This document shows, piece after piece, positions 1 to 9,054 of a stretch of 64,000 nucleotides of DNA. Source of the stretch: Microterricola viridarii (lineage in GTDB: Bacteria > Actinomycetota > Actinomycetes > Actinomycetales > Microbacteriaceae); contig NZ_CP014145.1 in the NCBI RefSeq assembly GCF_001542775.1, forward strand, positions 806,001 through 870,000, in the 5' to 3' direction. The notes under the pieces are model-generated. The model did no database searches. It saw nothing but the letters and a program-made list of their open reading frames with translations, and had not been told where the DNA came from. Position 1 is the first letter of the stretch. Every line of letters begins with the position of its first letter. A program made the position numbers and the translations under genes.

Positions 1-1
1 A

Positions 2-2272
2 GGCATGGGCCAGCGTCCCGCGAACCCCCGCCCCGGCAACAACCCCTTCGCCAGCGCGCAGGGCATGGGCCAGCGTCCCGCTAGCCCCGGCAACATCCCG
101 CGTCCCGCGGCACCGCGCCCCGGCGCGCCCCGCCCCGGCGGACCCGGCATGGGCCAGCGCCCGGCCGGCTTCGGCCAGCGCCCCGGCTTCCAGCAGCGTC
201 CAGGCACGCCGGGCGCTCGCCCGGCCGGTGGTGGCTTCCAGCGCCCCGGTGGCACCGGCGGCGCCCCCGGCACCGCTGGCGGCTTCGCTCCTCGCCCCGG
301 CGGTGGAGCAGGCGGCCGTGGCCGTGGCCCCGGCGGTGGAACCGCTGGTGCGTTCGGTCGCGGTGGCGGCAAGAGCAAGGCACGCAAGTCGAAGCGGACG
401 AAGAGAGCCGAATTCGAAATGCGGGAGGCCCCGTCGCTGGGTGGCGTGAGCGTACCCCGCGGCAACGGAAGCACCGTCGTGCGCTTGCGCCGTGGTGCAT
501 CCCTCGCTGACTTCGCCGACAAGATCGATGCGAACCCCGGTTCGCTCGTGACGGTGCTGTTCCACCTCGGTGAGATGGCAACGGCTACGGAGTCGCTCGA
601 CGAGGCCACCTTCCAGGTGCTCGGCGAGGAGCTCGGCTTCAAGATCCAGGTCGTCTCCCCTGAAGAGGAAGACCGCGAGCTCCTTGAGGGCTTCGGCATG
701 GACCTCGACCAGGAGCTCGAGGACGAGACGGATGAGGATCTCGAGATTCGTCCGCCCGTCGTCACCGTCATGGGTCACGTCGACCACGGTAAGACCCGAC
801 TGCTCGACGCGATTCGCCAGGCGAACGTCGTCGAGGGTGAAGCCGGTGGCATCACCCAGCACATCGGTGCCTACCAGGTCTGGACCGAGCACGAGGGCCA
901 CGAGCGCGCCATCACCTTCATTGACACCCCGGGCCACGAGGCGTTCACCGCCATGCGTGCCCGTGGCGCCCAGGTCACCGACATGGCGATCCTGGTTGTC
1001 GCGGCGGATGACGGCATCATGCCGCAGACCATTGAGGCGCTCAACCACGCCCAGGCTGCCAACGTGCCGATCGTCGTCGCGGTCAACAAGATCGACAAGC
1101 CAGAGGCCAACCCGGCCAAGGTTCGTCAGCAGCTGACCGAGTTCGGCCTCGTTGCCGAGGAGTACGGCGGAGATGTCATCTTCGTCGACGTGTCTGCCCG
1201 CAACGGCATCGGAATCCAGGACCTCCTGGACGCCGTGCTGCTCACCGCAGACGCCGGTCTCGACCTGCGTGCGAACCCGAACAAGGACGCCCGCGGTGTG
1301 GCCATCGAGGCCAAGCTCGACAAGGGTCGCGGTGCGGTTGCTACCGTGCTCATCCAGTCGGGAACGCTGCGCGTCGGCGACTCGATCGTTGCAGGCACCG
1401 CCTACGGCCGCGTGCGTGCCATGGCCGACGAGAACGGCGACGCCGTGCTCGAGGCCTTCCCGTCGCGCCCAGTTCAGGTGCAGGGTCTCTCCAGCGTTCC
1501 GCGCGCCGGTGACACCTTCATCGTGACCGATGACGACCGCATGGCCCGTCAGATCGCTGAGAAGCGTGAAGCTGCAGAGCGCAACGCCCTGCTCGCCAAG
1601 GCCCGCAAGCGCATCAGCCTCGAAGACTTCACCCGTGCACTCGAAGAGGGCAAGGTCGAGTCGCTCAACCTCATCATCAAGGGTGACGTTTCGGGTGCCG
1701 TCGAGGCGCTCGAAGAGTCGCTGCTCAAGATCGAGGTCGATGACAGCGTGCAGCTGCGCATCATCCACCGCGGTGTCGGTGCGATCACCGAGTCGGACGT
1801 CAACCTGGCGACCATCGACAACGCGATCATCGTCGGCTTCAACGTGCGACCCGACACGAAGGCGCGCGAGCGTGCCGCTCGTGAAGGCGTCGACGTGCGC
1901 TTCTACTCGGTCATCTACAACGCGATCGACGAGATCGAGGGCTCGCTCAAGGGCATGCTCAAGCCGGAGTACGAAGAGGTCCAGTCGGGCGTCGCCGAGA
2001 TCCGCGAGGTGTTCCGTTCTTCCAAGTTCGGCAACATCGCCGGTGTCATCGTCCGCTCCGGAACTATCACGCGCAACGCCAAGGCCCGCGTCATCCGCGA
2101 CGGCATCGTCGTCGGGGACAACCTGGCCATCGAGTCGCTGCGTCGCTTCAAGGATGACGTCACCGAGGTCCGTACGGACTTCGAGGCCGGTATCGGCCTC
2201 GGCAAGTTCAACGACATCCAGGTCGGCGACGAGATCGAGACGATCGAACTCAAGGAGAAGCCCCGCGCCTAA
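2..2272 (+). CDS. infB: Translation initiation factor IF-2, 5' end outside window
   Basis: IF-2 is the GTPase that delivers initiator fMet-tRNA to the 30S subunit and promotes subunit joining in the cytoplasm. The reading frame is already open at base 2 and starts inside a low-complexity N-terminal region rich in Gly, Arg, Pro and Gln with repeated GMGQRP units, so the true start lies upstream; actinobacterial IF-2 is normally about 900-1000 residues. The G domain begins near visible residue 255 with GHVDHGKT (G1), followed by DTPGHEAF (G3, about 307) and NKID (G4, about 361). Domains II to IV follow to a normal C-terminus ending in KEKPRA. The N-terminal repeats are also visible in DNA, for example near bases 3 and 63. 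Identification is firm. Confidence 0.98.
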   Translation, partial: GMGQRPANPRPGNNPFASAQGMGQRPASPGNIPRPAAPRPGAPRPGGPGMGQRPAGFGQRPGFQQRPGTPGARPAGGGFQRPGGTGGAPGTAGGFAPRPGGGAGGRGRGPGGGTAGAFGRGGGKSKARKSKRTKRAEFEMREAPSLGGVSVPRGNGSTVVRLRRGASLADFADKIDANPGSLVTVLFHLGEMATATESLDEATFQVLGEELGFKIQVVSPEEEDRELLEGFGMDLDQELEDETDEDLEIRPPVVTVMGHVDHGKTRLLDAIRQANVVEGEAGGITQHIGAYQVWTEHEGHERAITFIDTPGHEAFTAMRARGAQVTDMAILVVAADDGIMPQTIEALNHAQAANVPIVVAVNKIDKPEANPAKVRQQLTEFGLVAEEYGGDVIFVDVSARNGIGIQDLLDAVLLTADAGLDLRANPNKDARGVAIEAKLDKGRGAVATVLIQSGTLRVGDSIVAGTAYGRVRAMADENGDAVLEAFPSRPVQVQGLSSVPRAGDTFIVTDDDRMARQIAEKREAAERNALLAKARKRISLEDFTRALEEGKVESLNLIIKGDVSGAVEALEESLLKIEVDDSVQLRIIHRGVGAITESDVNLATIDNAIIVGFNVRPDTKARERAAREGVDVRFYSVIYNAIDEIEGSLKGMLKPEYEEVQSGVAEIREVFRSSKFGNIAGVIVRSGTITRNAKARVIRDGIVVGDNLAIESLRRFKDDVTEVRTDFEAGIGLGKFNDIQVGDEIETIELKEKPRA

Positions 2273-2301
2273 CCACAGGCACGGAGTTCACCCTCTGTAA
2301 C

Positions 2302-2344
2302 GATGGCCGAGTCAGAATCCTCTGGCTCGGCCATCGTGCTTTTA
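2302..2344 (+). terminator. Rho-independent terminator between infB and rbfA
   Basis: A 15-bp stem (2302-2316 with 2321-2335, one G-U wobble) encloses the loop ATCC and is followed by GTGCTTTT. It lies 29 bases after the infB stop and 46 bases before rbfA, so it may end or attenuate infB transcription before rbfA. Confidence 0.8.
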
Positions 2345-2389
2345 CACGTATCGCTTTCTGAAAGCTATTCCCACGAGAGGAAAACGACC

Positions 2390-2860
2390 ATGGTAGATCA
2401 GGCACGCGCCAAGAAGATGGCCGACCGGATCCAGGTGATCATCGCCAAGCGCCTCGAGCGCGGCGTCCGCGACCCGCGTATGGGCTTCGTCACCATCACC
2501 GATGTGCAGATGACCGGCGACCTGCAGCACGCCTCGGTGTACTACACGGTGTACGGCAGCGACGAGGAGCGCGCCGACACGGCGGCTGCTCTGAAGGCCG
2601 CCACCGGCATGTTCCGCAGCGAGGTCGGCAAGAACCTCACCGCACGGCTCACGCCGTCGCTGGAGTTCCTGCTCGACGCGATCCCCGAGAACGCCGCGCA
2701 CATCGACGAGCTGCTGCGCGAGGCGCACGAGCGGGACACCGCCGTGGCCGGACTCGCCGTCGGCTCGGCGTATGCCGGCGACGAGGACCCGTATGTGAAG
2801 CCGCGCGATCTGGACGAGCGCGACGACACCGACGAAGACGAGGCCGACGCCACAGCGTAG
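2390..2860 (+). CDS. rbfA: Ribosome-binding factor A
   Basis: RbfA is a small KH-fold protein that binds the 30S subunit near the 5' end of 16S rRNA and helps its late maturation. The predicted protein has 156 residues: a conserved core of about 125 residues starting MVDQARAKKMADRI, with the family feature RDPRMGFVTITDV near residues 30-42, then an acidic Asp/Glu-rich tail typical of actinobacterial forms. The ATG at 2390 has a GAGAGG ribosome-binding site at 2375-2380; an in-frame start at 2303 would lie inside the upstream terminator and is rejected. Adjacency to infB is the standard bacterial arrangement. A hairpin follows, and truB does not come next. Confidence 0.95.
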   Translation: MVDQARAKKMADRIQVIIAKRLERGVRDPRMGFVTITDVQMTGDLQHASVYYTVYGSDEERADTAAALKAATGMFRSEVGKNLTARLTPSLEFLLDAIPENAAHIDELLREAHERDTAVAGLAVGSAYAGDEDPYVKPRDLDERDDTDEDEADATA

Positions 2861-2867
2861 AGTCCGG

Positions 2868-2897
2868 CTGTCATCCCCCGCTTCGTGGGGATGACAG
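2868..2897 (+). terminator. Hairpin after rbfA, probable terminator
   Basis: A perfect 11-bp inverted repeat (CTGTCATCCCC at 2868-2878, GGGGATGACAG at 2887-2897) sits just after the rbfA stop. There is no U-rich tract, so termination is inferred from position only. Confidence 0.5.
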
Positions 2898-2952
2898 GCC
2901 AGCGCCCGCACGATAACCTCTCAGCCCGTGGACACGCGAGTTGGGGGTTGCC

Positions 2953-4017
2953 GTGCGCGTGAGCAGGTCGTCCTGCCTTGTTGGCATGATTCTCGCCGCC
3001 GCCGTTGCGGTGAGCGGCTGTTCGAGCGTCGCTGGCAGCGGAACCGCCGCTCCCGGTGCTGGCAGCGGAACCGGCGCTCCCGCCGACACTGCCGCATCTG
3101 GCGACGTCCTGCTCAGCCAGGAGGACAGCCCGCTGGCGGCCTTCGCTCCGCTGATCTGGGGCGGACCGGGCGCGTTCGCGTTCTCAGGGGACGCCGCGAT
3201 AGAAGCGCTGCTCGCCCCCTGCATGCGAGACGCCGGCTTTGAGTACACACTGCCCGCGGGCGACGGCGTGAGCCCCATGTTGGGCCCGGTCGGCGCGGCG
3301 GAACGCGCAACCGAGGAATGGGTCGAGCGCAACGGCTACGGCCTGGCGCACAGCCTGTCAGCGATGGAAGCGCTGATGGAGGCCGCGATCGAGTACGTCG
3401 ACCCGAACGAGGAGTACCTCTCCAGCCTCTCCGAGAGCGAGGCGAGCGCCTATTTCGAGGCCCTATACGGGCCCGGCGCCACCGACGAAGACTGGGAGGC
3501 GATGCGGGAGGCGGGCCCAGACGACTACGACTGGGAGAGCGCCGGATGCTACGGCAGCGCCACGCTGCAGACGCAGAACGCAGGCACAGACGCCTACTCC
3601 GACCCGAAGTACCAGAACCTGCTTGCGAGCATGGGCTCGGTCTACGTCGGCCTGTACAGCGATCCTTCACTGCAGGCGCTGGAGCGTTCGTGGGCGAGCT
3701 GCATGGCGGACGCCGGCTACTCGGGCTTCACGGCGAAGCAGGACGCCTTTAACTTCGTCGCAGAGGCGCAGGGCGGGATCTCCGACACGCTGGAGTACGA
3801 CTCCGAGGGCGGCGTGTCCTTCGGCGCCGGCCAGGAGGCGGTCGCCGCGGCGACGCAGCTGGAGATCGACGTCGCCCTGGCCGACTTCCATTGTGCGGAG
3901 GCGCTCGACTACGCGCAGAAGACTCTGAAGGTGCAGTTCGCCCTCGAGGCCCGCTTTGTCGACGACAACCGGGCAGAGCTGGATGCCCTGCGCGCCGAGT
4001 ATCCGGCCATGCAGTAG
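2953..4017 (+). CDS. Secreted lipoprotein A, first of a tandem pair, unknown function
   Basis: I recognise no named family. The protein (354 residues from GTG 2953) opens with Arg residues, a hydrophobic stretch and the lipobox VSGC near residue 24, so it should be lipid-anchored outside the membrane. A Ser/Gly/Ala linker follows, then an acidic mature domain rich in Glu, Asp and Tyr. Four mature cysteines occur in PCMRDAGF, AGCYG, ASCMADAGY and FHCAE; the two CM-x-DAG motifs look like an internal repeat, and four cysteines could form two disulfides. The protein is about half identical by eye to the next gene, with all four cysteines conserved. GTG 2953 is preferred over TTG 2941 because the same GAGTTGGGGGT-n5-GTGCGC context precedes the paralogue's start. 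It heads an ABC exporter operon. Confidence 0.8.
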   Translation: MRVSRSSCLVGMILAAAVAVSGCSSVAGSGTAAPGAGSGTGAPADTAASGDVLLSQEDSPLAAFAPLIWGGPGAFAFSGDAAIEALLAPCMRDAGFEYTLPAGDGVSPMLGPVGAAERATEEWVERNGYGLAHSLSAMEALMEAAIEYVDPNEEYLSSLSESEASAYFEALYGPGATDEDWEAMREAGPDDYDWESAGCYGSATLQTQNAGTDAYSDPKYQNLLASMGSVYVGLYSDPSLQALERSWASCMADAGYSGFTAKQDAFNFVAEAQGGISDTLEYDSEGGVSFGAGQEAVAAATQLEIDVALADFHCAEALDYAQKTLKVQFALEARFVDDNRAELDALRAEYPAMQ

Positions 4018-4128
4018 GCGTCTGTCCCGCTGCGCTGGGCCCGGCATCCGCTATGCTCGGGCGGGGGATGACGGGCTGGGGTCCGTTTGGCGGGATCGCC
4101 GCCCGATACACACGAGTTGGGGGTCACC

Positions 4129-5136
4129 GTGCGCACTGGCACTTCTTTGTCCGTTGTCGGCCTGGCGGTTGCCGCCGCAATCGCGTTGAGCGGTTGTTCG
4201 AGCGCGGGCGGAGGCGGCGGGGGTGAGCTCAAATGGGAAGACAGCCCGATCAGCAAGTACACGTCTGCGCTCTGGGGCGAGGTGGACCAGGCCGCGATGG
4301 ACGCGCAACAGGCGGAGATCGAGAAGCTCGTCGCCGCCTGCATGAAGGACGAGGGATTCGAGTACACGCCGAACACGAACAACGGCGGCATGATGATCTC
4401 CTCGGGCACCGACATGGAGGAGCGCGACACCGAGGAGTGGGTGGCCAGCAACGGCTACGGCATGGTGCAGACCCAGGAGGAGATGGAAGCCCAGCAAGGG
4501 GAAGCTGAGGAGTACGTCGATCCCAACCAGGACTACCTCGCCACCCTGTCAGAGACAGAGGTGAGCGCCTTCTACGAGACTCTGCACGGCCCCGGTCCCA
4601 CCGAGGAAGAGATGGCCGCGATGGAGGAGGGCGAGGGCTACGAGTACAACTGGGAGACCAGCGGATGCTACGGAGCCGCCCAGCACGAGACGCAGGGCGA
4701 AGGCCAGGAGGCCTACTCCGACCCCGACTACAAAGCGCTGTTCGACAAGATGAACACCGTCTACACGTCCGCGCAGACCGACCCCAAGATCAAGGAGCTT
4801 GACCGTTCCTGGGCGAGCTGCATGGCGGATGCCGGCTTCGCGGACTTCAAGGCCAAGCAGGACAGCTTCACACTGATCTCCGATGCGCAGAACGCCATCT
4901 ACGAGTCGATGGAGTACGACCCGGAGACCGGGCAGCCGATCGGCGACAGCAAGGACGCCTTCGCCGAGCTCAAGCAGCAGGAGATCGACGTCGCTCTGGC
5001 CGACTTCCGCTGCTCCAAGAAGCTGAACTACGCGCAGGAGAGCATGAAGGTGCAGTTCGCGCTGGAGACCCAGTTCGTCGAGGACAACAAGGCAGAGCTC
5101 GACGCGATGCTCGCCGAGTACGCGACGAAGAAGTAA
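4129..5136 (+). CDS. Secreted lipoprotein B, paralogue of lipoprotein A
   Basis: This 335-residue predicted lipoprotein has a signal peptide ending in the lipobox LSGC near residue 23, a run of glycines, and an acidic mature domain aligned throughout with the upstream gene. Shared landmarks are CMKDEGFEY, WVASNGYG, EYVDPN, SGCYG, WASCMADAG, EIDVALADF and a C-terminal helix around KVQFALE. The four mature cysteines are conserved. Start GTG 4129 is chosen because the bases before it (GAGTTGGGGGT) match those before the first copy, which implies a duplication that included the translation start region. Its TAA overlaps the ATG of the membrane-fusion gene by one base, indicating coupling with the exporter. 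Function is unknown; substrate binding, immunity or an accessory role in export are inferences. Confidence 0.8.
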   Translation: MRTGTSLSVVGLAVAAAIALSGCSSAGGGGGGELKWEDSPISKYTSALWGEVDQAAMDAQQAEIEKLVAACMKDEGFEYTPNTNNGGMMISSGTDMEERDTEEWVASNGYGMVQTQEEMEAQQGEAEEYVDPNQDYLATLSETEVSAFYETLHGPGPTEEEMAAMEEGEGYEYNWETSGCYGAAQHETQGEGQEAYSDPDYKALFDKMNTVYTSAQTDPKIKELDRSWASCMADAGFADFKAKQDSFTLISDAQNAIYESMEYDPETGQPIGDSKDAFAELKQQEIDVALADFRCSKKLNYAQESMKVQFALETQFVEDNKAELDAMLAEYATKK

Positions 5137-6761
5137 TGAGCAGGCGCAGCAGCGAGCCGGACGAGTTCGCAGACCTTTTGGACCCCGTCTCGCCCGACGC
5201 GGGAAGCACCGCTGACCCCGAGCCGGAGAAGCCGGCGCGCGCCGACCCGGCCGTGTCCGGGTGGCGTCGTGTGCTGCATGGCAACCGCGCGCTCTGGGTG
5301 CTGGCCGCCGTTGCGGTCGTCTCGCTCGTCGCCGGTGTAGCGCTGAGCGCCGTGATCGTCTCGCCCGGCCAGGCCGCGGCCGACGCCAAGCCGCCGGAGC
5401 CCGGACTCATCACGGTGCCCGTCGAGCTGCGCTCGCTCTCCAACGACGTCACCCTGCGCGGCGACGTGAAGTACGCCGACTCCGTTGAGGTGGCGTTGGA
5501 ATCCGGCGACCGCAGCGGCCCAGCCGTCGTCACCGGCCGCGTGCCAGAGGCCGGGGCGACCCTGGAGCCAGGGGCCGTCGCCCTCGAGGTCGCCGGCCGC
5601 CCCGTCATCGTGCTGCCGGGGGAGCTGCCCGTCTACCGCAGCCTGCGCCTCGGACTGGCCGGCCCCGACGTCACCCAGCTGAAGGACGCGCTGCGCTCTG
5701 TCGGCATCGACCCGGGCGACTCGAACAGCTTCGACGCGGCCACCGCGGCCGCGGTCGGCGAACTCTACGCCCGTGTCGGCTACCCGGCTCCGGAGCCCGC
5801 TGAGGGCAGCGCGGCTGCCGTGCGCGGCGCCCGCGACGGCGTCCGCTCCGCTGAGGAGGGGCTGGCCAGTGCACAGCGCGCCCTTGACACGGCAGCTTCG
5901 GGCGCGACCGAAGCGGTGCGGATCCAGCTCGACAACCGAGTGCGCAACGCGGAGCTGGCGCTCAATGCCGCGAAGAACCCGCCGGCAGTTCCGGCCGAGG
6001 ACCCGACGAAGCCAGCGGTGCCCGGCAAGATCGACCCTCAGGTCGTTGCCGCGGCAGAAGGCGACCTGCGCCTCGCGATCGCCGAGCGCTCTGCGGGCCT
6101 GGCCGCGCCCGACACGAGCGGCGAGAACTCAGCCATCGGCTTCGCCCAGCGCGCCCTCGATGACGCCCGGCTGGCGTTGCAGGCGGCAGAAGACGGCACC
6201 CTCACCTTCCTGCCATCCAGCGAGGTGATCTACCTGGCCGGGCTGCCGCGCCGGGTCGACGAGGTGATGGCCAAGCGCGGCACGGTCGCCCAGGGCGCCG
6301 TGATGCGCGTCTCCGGCGCCGAACTGGTGCTGGCGGCATCCGCGGCCGAGAGCGACGCGAAACTGTTGAAGGTTGGCGACCAGGCAACCGTCACGCTCGA
6401 CGACGCCACTCTGGGCGCGATCGTGAAGTCGGTCGAGCCCCGCAAGGCGACGGGCAAGGAGGCGGGTGCGCGTTACGACGTGACCCTCGCCCTGGTCGAC
6501 CCGACGCCGGAGCAGGTGCAGGCGATGCAGGGGCAAAACGTGCGCATCGCGATCCCGATCGGGGCGACGGCCGGCGAGGTGCTGGCCGTTCCGGCGGCGG
6601 CGCTGACGGCGGGAGCCGGCGGTGAGTCGCGCGTCGAGGTCTACGTGCCCGGCGAGAAGGACACCCGGCTGGTGCCGGTGGAGACCGGGCTCGCCGCCGA
6701 GGGATTTGTCGAGATCACCGGCGACATCGAGGAGGGCGAGCAGGTCGTGGTCGGCCGATGA
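5136..6761 (+). CDS. Membrane-fusion/peptidoglycan-binding-like adaptor of an ABC exporter
   Basis: The 541-residue protein has a cytoplasmic acidic N-terminus of about 50 residues, one transmembrane helix near residues 52-75 and a large extracytoplasmic part. Residues about 165-215 resemble a PG_binding_1 domain (LAGPDVTQLKDAL, then FDAATAAAVGELY). An Ala-rich region around 225-355 looks alpha-helical or coiled-coil, and the C-terminal third resembles the beta-barrel part of HlyD/MacA-type adaptors (GDQATVTLDDA, QNVRIAIPIG, VPVETGL). Such proteins connect MacB-like transporters to the cell wall or substrate. It overlaps its neighbours by 1 and 4 bases, so co-expression is near certain. Family assignment is good; substrate is unknown. 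Confidence 0.85.
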   Translation: MSRRSSEPDEFADLLDPVSPDAGSTADPEPEKPARADPAVSGWRRVLHGNRALWVLAAVAVVSLVAGVALSAVIVSPGQAAADAKPPEPGLITVPVELRSLSNDVTLRGDVKYADSVEVALESGDRSGPAVVTGRVPEAGATLEPGAVALEVAGRPVIVLPGELPVYRSLRLGLAGPDVTQLKDALRSVGIDPGDSNSFDAATAAAVGELYARVGYPAPEPAEGSAAAVRGARDGVRSAEEGLASAQRALDTAASGATEAVRIQLDNRVRNAELALNAAKNPPAVPAEDPTKPAVPGKIDPQVVAAAEGDLRLAIAERSAGLAAPDTSGENSAIGFAQRALDDARLALQAAEDGTLTFLPSSEVIYLAGLPRRVDEVMAKRGTVAQGAVMRVSGAELVLAASAAESDAKLLKVGDQATVTLDDATLGAIVKSVEPRKATGKEAGARYDVTLALVDPTPEQVQAMQGQNVRIAIPIGATAGEVLAVPAAALTAGAGGESRVEVYVPGEKDTRLVPVETGLAAEGFVEITGDIEEGEQVVVGR

Positions 6762-7480
6762 CCGATCCCGCCACGTCCGTGTTGAGCACCGCGCCCTCCG
6801 GGCCTGCCGAGACCGTCGTCGAGCTCATCGACGTCACCCGGTCGTTCCCCGGCCCGCCGGAGGTACAGGCGCTCAAGGGCGTAAACCTGGCGATCAACCG
6901 CGGCGACTACCTGTCGATCGTCGGGCCGAGCGGCTCAGGCAAGTCGACGCTGCTCAACGTGCTCGGCCTGCTGGATCGGCCGAGCGTCGGGGAGTTCCTG
7001 CTCGACGACGTGCGCACCGGTTCGCTCAGCGAGGAGGAGCGGGCGGCTCTGCGCGGGCGCAGCATTGGCTTCGTCTTCCAGTCCTTCCACCTGCTGCCGC
7101 GGCGCACGGTGCTCGACAACGTGCTCATCTCCACCCTGTACAGCGGGGTGCCCCGGGCCGAGCGGATGCCGCGCGCCCTGGCCGCCCTGGAACGGGTGGG
7201 CCTCGGCCACCGCATCGGCTTCCTGCCGACGACGCTCTCCGGCGGTGAGCGGCAGCGCGTCGCCATCGCCCGTGCCGTCATCGCCCAGCCGCGGCTGCTG
7301 CTCGCCGACGAGCCGACCGGAAACCTGGACGCGCAGACCTCCCGCGAGGTGATGGATCTGTTCGAGGAGCTCAACGCCGACGGGCTGACGCTCGTGGTGA
7401 TCACCCACGACAACGCGGTCGCCGAGCGTGCCAGCCGCGGCATCCGCATCGATGATGGTCGAGTGAGCGTGCTCCGATGA
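6758..7480 (+). CDS. ABC transporter ATP-binding protein, MacB/LolD type
   Basis: This 240-residue ATPase energises the permease encoded next. Walker A GPSGSGKST is at about residues 57-65, the Q-loop at VFQSFHLLP, the signature LSGGERQRVAIARA at about 157, Walker B LLLADEPTGNLD at about 181-192, and the switch His in VVITHD. The sequence class (short, TGNLD after Walker B) is that of MacB/LolD/FtsE-type systems, which use mechanotransmission rather than substrate passage through the membrane. It overlaps the adaptor stop by 4 bases (ATGA) and overlaps the permease start by 4 bases. Substrate cannot be deduced; peptide, lipid or antibiotic export are possibilities. Confidence 0.95.
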   Translation: MTDPATSVLSTAPSGPAETVVELIDVTRSFPGPPEVQALKGVNLAINRGDYLSIVGPSGSGKSTLLNVLGLLDRPSVGEFLLDDVRTGSLSEEERAALRGRSIGFVFQSFHLLPRRTVLDNVLISTLYSGVPRAERMPRALAALERVGLGHRIGFLPTTLSGGERQRVAIARAVIAQPRLLLADEPTGNLDAQTSREVMDLFEELNADGLTLVVITHDNAVAERASRGIRIDDGRVSVLR

Positions 7481-8793
7481 CGACTGATCCGCCCAAGAAG
7501 ATCAACTTCAACTGGCTGAAGAAGCCGTTCACACGCACAGCCCGCGCGCCGCGCCCCGTGAACCCGGTGAAACGAGCCGACCGGTTCACCGTGCAAGACC
7601 TCATGGTCGAGGCCAGCCACGGCATCGGCGGCCACACCGGGCGCCTCGTGATGACCACGATGGGCACCGTGCTCGGCATCGCCTCGCTCGTGGTGACGAT
7701 CGGTTTCGCCCAGACGGCGGCCGGGCAGATCGCCCGCCAGTTCGACTCCGTCTCGGCCACCCAGGTGTTGGTGAAGCCGGGTCAGGCCGGCAACATGTTC
7801 GGTGGTGGCAAGCCGAAGACGACGCTGCCCTGGGACGCGCCGGAACGGGTGGAACGACTGGCCGGCGTCGAGAAGGCCGGCCTGGTCGGCCCCGTCGACG
7901 CTGCGGGGCAGCAGATCACCGCCGTGCCCGTCAACGACCCATCCGCGGCGCAGAGCGCAGGGCCGGCGTTGCTGGCCGGCTCGGCAGGGCTGCTCGACGC
8001 GGTGCGCGGCAACGTGGTGACTGGCCGTTTCTTCGATGCCGGCCATGATGCGCGCGCCGACCGCGTCGTCGTGCTCGGCACGCGTGCCGCTGAGGAGCTC
8101 GGTGTGAATCGGGTCGACCGGCAGCCGGCGATCTTCATTGGGGAACGCGCCTACACGGTGATCGGCATCATCGACGGTGTGCAGCGGCGAACAGACATGC
8201 TGGATGCCGTCATCCTGCCGCTCGGCACAGCCAAGGCCGACTTCGGCATGGGGGCGGCCGAGGAGCTGCACGTGCGCATCGCCATCGGCGCCGGCGGCGT
8301 CGTCGGCAAGCAGGCGCCGATCGCCCTGGACCCGAACACGCCGGACAACTTCGACGTCGTCGCCCCGCAGTCCGGCTCCGAGCTGCAGGAGAGCGTACAG
8401 GCCGACGTCAACATCGTGTTCCTGGTGCTCGGTTTGATCGCGCTGCTGGCGGGCGGCCTCGGCATCGCCAACGTCACGTTGCTCTCGGTGTCTGAGCGGG
8501 TCGGCGAGATCGGCCTGCGCCGCGCACTCGGCGCCACCCGGCGTGAGATTCGGGCGCAGTTCACCGTGGAATCGGTCGTGATCGGCCTGCTCGGCGGGCT
8601 GATCGGTGCCGCTCTCGGCGTCTTCGCCGTGGTCGGGGTGTCGCTCGTGCAACAGTGGACGCCGATCATCGACCTTCCGATGGTGCTGGGCTGCGCCGTG
8701 CTCGGCGCCGTCGTCGGCCTGGTCGCCGGGGCCTACCCGGCGGCGAAGGCCAGCAAGATCGAGCCGATCTCGGCCCTCCGCCAGGGCGTGTAG
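7477..8793 (+). CDS. ABC transporter permease, MacB/FtsX family
   Basis: The 438-residue protein has the MacB topology: a cytoplasmic N-terminus with basic residues, one transmembrane helix near residues 58-83 (VLGIASLVVTIGF), a large extracytoplasmic domain of about 220 residues, and three C-terminal helices starting near residue 312. The FtsX-family signature GEIGLRRALGATRREI precedes the third helix, and the protein ends LRQGV as many FtsX/MacB permeases do. It is the last gene of the five-gene operon. Repeats and a hairpin follow before the convergent mutY. Export of an unknown substrate with the twin lipoproteins and adaptor is inferred. Confidence 0.93.
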   Translation: MTTDPPKKINFNWLKKPFTRTARAPRPVNPVKRADRFTVQDLMVEASHGIGGHTGRLVMTTMGTVLGIASLVVTIGFAQTAAGQIARQFDSVSATQVLVKPGQAGNMFGGGKPKTTLPWDAPERVERLAGVEKAGLVGPVDAAGQQITAVPVNDPSAAQSAGPALLAGSAGLLDAVRGNVVTGRFFDAGHDARADRVVVLGTRAAEELGVNRVDRQPAIFIGERAYTVIGIIDGVQRRTDMLDAVILPLGTAKADFGMGAAEELHVRIAIGAGGVVGKQAPIALDPNTPDNFDVVAPQSGSELQESVQADVNIVFLVLGLIALLAGGLGIANVTLLSVSERVGEIGLRRALGATRREIRAQFTVESVVIGLLGGLIGAALGVFAVVGVSLVQQWTPIIDLPMVLGCAVLGAVVGLVAGAYPAAKASKIEPISALRQGV

Positions 8794-8814
8794 CGGCGCC
8801 TCTCACCCGCCACC

Positions 8815-8889
8815 CGTTGGCTCGAGGGAGCTCGCTCGGGGCGCCCGTTTCCCCCGTTGGCTCGAGGGAGCTTGCGACCGAAGCCAAGC
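8815..8889. repeat. Two inverted-orientation copies of the dispersed dyad repeat
   Basis: CGTTGGCTCGAGGGAGC occurs at 8815-8831 and 8855-8871. The second continues into a copy of the reverse complement of the element found at 10709, 46542 and 50015 (ends GTTGGCT and AGCCAAC). They lie between the convergent permease and mutY genes. Confidence 0.85.
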
Positions 8890-8917
8890 TCCCTCTAAAC
8901 CCGCTGGTCAGCCCCCT

Positions 8918-9027
8918 CCCGCTGGTCGAGTAGGCCCGCCAGGGCCGCCCTTCCCGCTGGTCGAGTAGGCCCGCCAGGGCCGCCCTTCCCGTTGGTCGAG
9001 TAGGCCCGCCAGGGCCGTATCGAGACC
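8918..9027. repeat. 35-bp tandem repeat, about three copies
   Basis: Units start at 8918, 8953 and 8988 with CCCGCTGGTCGAGTAGG (the third reads CCCGTTGG); each contains the small dyad GGCCC-GCCA-GGGCC. The last unit runs into CGTATCGAGACC. Two full units are identical; the third diverges at its end. Confidence 0.9.
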
Positions 9028-9047
9028 CGGTTTCCAACCGGAAACCG
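9028..9047. terminator. Hairpin between permease and mutY
   Basis: An 8-bp perfect inverted repeat (CGGTTTCC, loop AACC, GGAAACCG) lies 8 bases beyond the mutY stop on the convergent side. It could stop transcription from either strand, although neither side has a strong U tract. Confidence 0.45.
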
Positions 9048-9054
9048 AGCCCCC

